From Chthonomonas sp. UBA6659 (GTDB lineage Bacteria; Armatimonadota; Fimbriimonadia; Fimbriimonadales; Fimbriimonadaceae), in assembly GCA_002455425.1 (NCBI GenBank), contig DKKT01000032.1, positions 1-12,547 on the forward strand: 12,547 bases of DNA, written 5' to 3'. Under the pieces are notes generated by a model. That model was given only the letters and a program-made list of their open reading frames with translations, was not told where the DNA came from and searched no databases. The number at the start of each line of letters is the position of its first letter. The stretch's first letter is position 1. This document shows positions 12,314 through 12,547 of the stretch, piece by piece. A program made the position numbers and the translations under genes.

Positions 12314-12547
12314 CTAGCCGGCGGCGAGCCAAGCGGCTTCGATCGCCGCGATGTCGATCTTCGTTTGGGAGATGAGCATCTGGAACGCGGCTTCGGCTTG
12401 GGCGGGAGTCCCGGCCGTCATCCACTCGGTGTACCGGCTCGGCGTGACCTGCCAGGTCACGCCGAATCGGTCCATCAGCCAGCCGCACGCGTGTTCGGTA
12501 CCGCCTTCGCCGAGGGCCGACCAATAGCGGTCGATCTCTTCCTGGGT
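12314..12547 (-). CDS. PhnB-like VOC family protein, C-terminal part
   Basis: The minus strand from the right edge to TAG at 12314 gives 77 codons starting TQEEIDRYWSALGEGG, then CGWLMDRFGVTWQVTPSRYT. The EIDRYWxxLxxGG and CGWLxDRFGxxWQVxP phrases are typical of the C-terminal half of PhnB/3-demethylubiquinone-methyltransferase-like VOC (glyoxalase superfamily) proteins. It ends with a helical segment about MLISQTKIDIAAIEAAW. The N-terminus is outside the window. Members are common small cytoplasmic proteins, mostly without known activity. Confidence 0.9.
   Translation of the reverse strand, partial: TQEEIDRYWSALGEGGTEHACGWLMDRFGVTWQVTPSRYTEWMTAGTPAQAEAAFQMLISQTKIDIAAIEAAWLAAG

Overview
The window looks like a chromosomal segment of a GC-rich, free-living bacterium. 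The style fits Armatimonadota (Fimbriimonadia-like): tandem RHS fragments, an LTxxQ-like secreted helical protein, FHA/PP2C signalling genes next to der, and first genes of operons that lack a Shine-Dalgarno (SD) but carry a TANNNT box 6-7 nt before ATG. This placement is inference. No rRNA, tRNA, CRISPR array or transposase is visible.

Region 1 (1-3083, all minus strand) is a mosaic RHS locus. Read in the minus direction it holds: an RHS scrap (about 3019-2925); about 480 bp of non-RHS DNA with a fourfold 11-bp direct repeat; an RHS repeat ORF (2683-2261); a separately started RHS core with a 17-cysteine C-terminal tail (2261-1494); a four-helix membrane protein that is the likely immunity protein (1497-1105); another RHS scrap (1099-998), open in frame into a single-TM protein (997-647); and a second RHS repeat ORF (650 to beyond the left edge). 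Three junctions are 4-bp ATGA/GTGA start/stop overlaps. The layout resembles polymorphic RHS toxin loci with displaced 'orphan' modules. A sampled stretch of the immunity gene is much less GC-rich than der.

Region 2 (3084-6634, minus) is ordinary chromosome: a small secreted helical protein, a DUF885 (HExxH-type) metallopeptidase-like protein and, upstream and overlapping it by 4 bp, a PLP-dependent cystathionine beta-lyase-type enzyme.

Region 3 (6727-12312, plus) starts with a small P-loop kinase. After a promoter with a perfect TATAAT comes a tightly packed run: unknown protein, zinc-ribbon/double-FHA protein, PP2C phosphatase, the ribosome-assembly GTPase Der, and an Mpv17/PMP22-like membrane protein. 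A secreted protein of unknown function with its own likely promoter follows. The FHA and PP2C genes overlap and probably form the reading and erasing sides of Ser/Thr phospho-signalling; no Ser/Thr kinase lies in the window. At the right edge a PhnB-like VOC protein enters on the minus strand, converging with 1 bp between stop codons.
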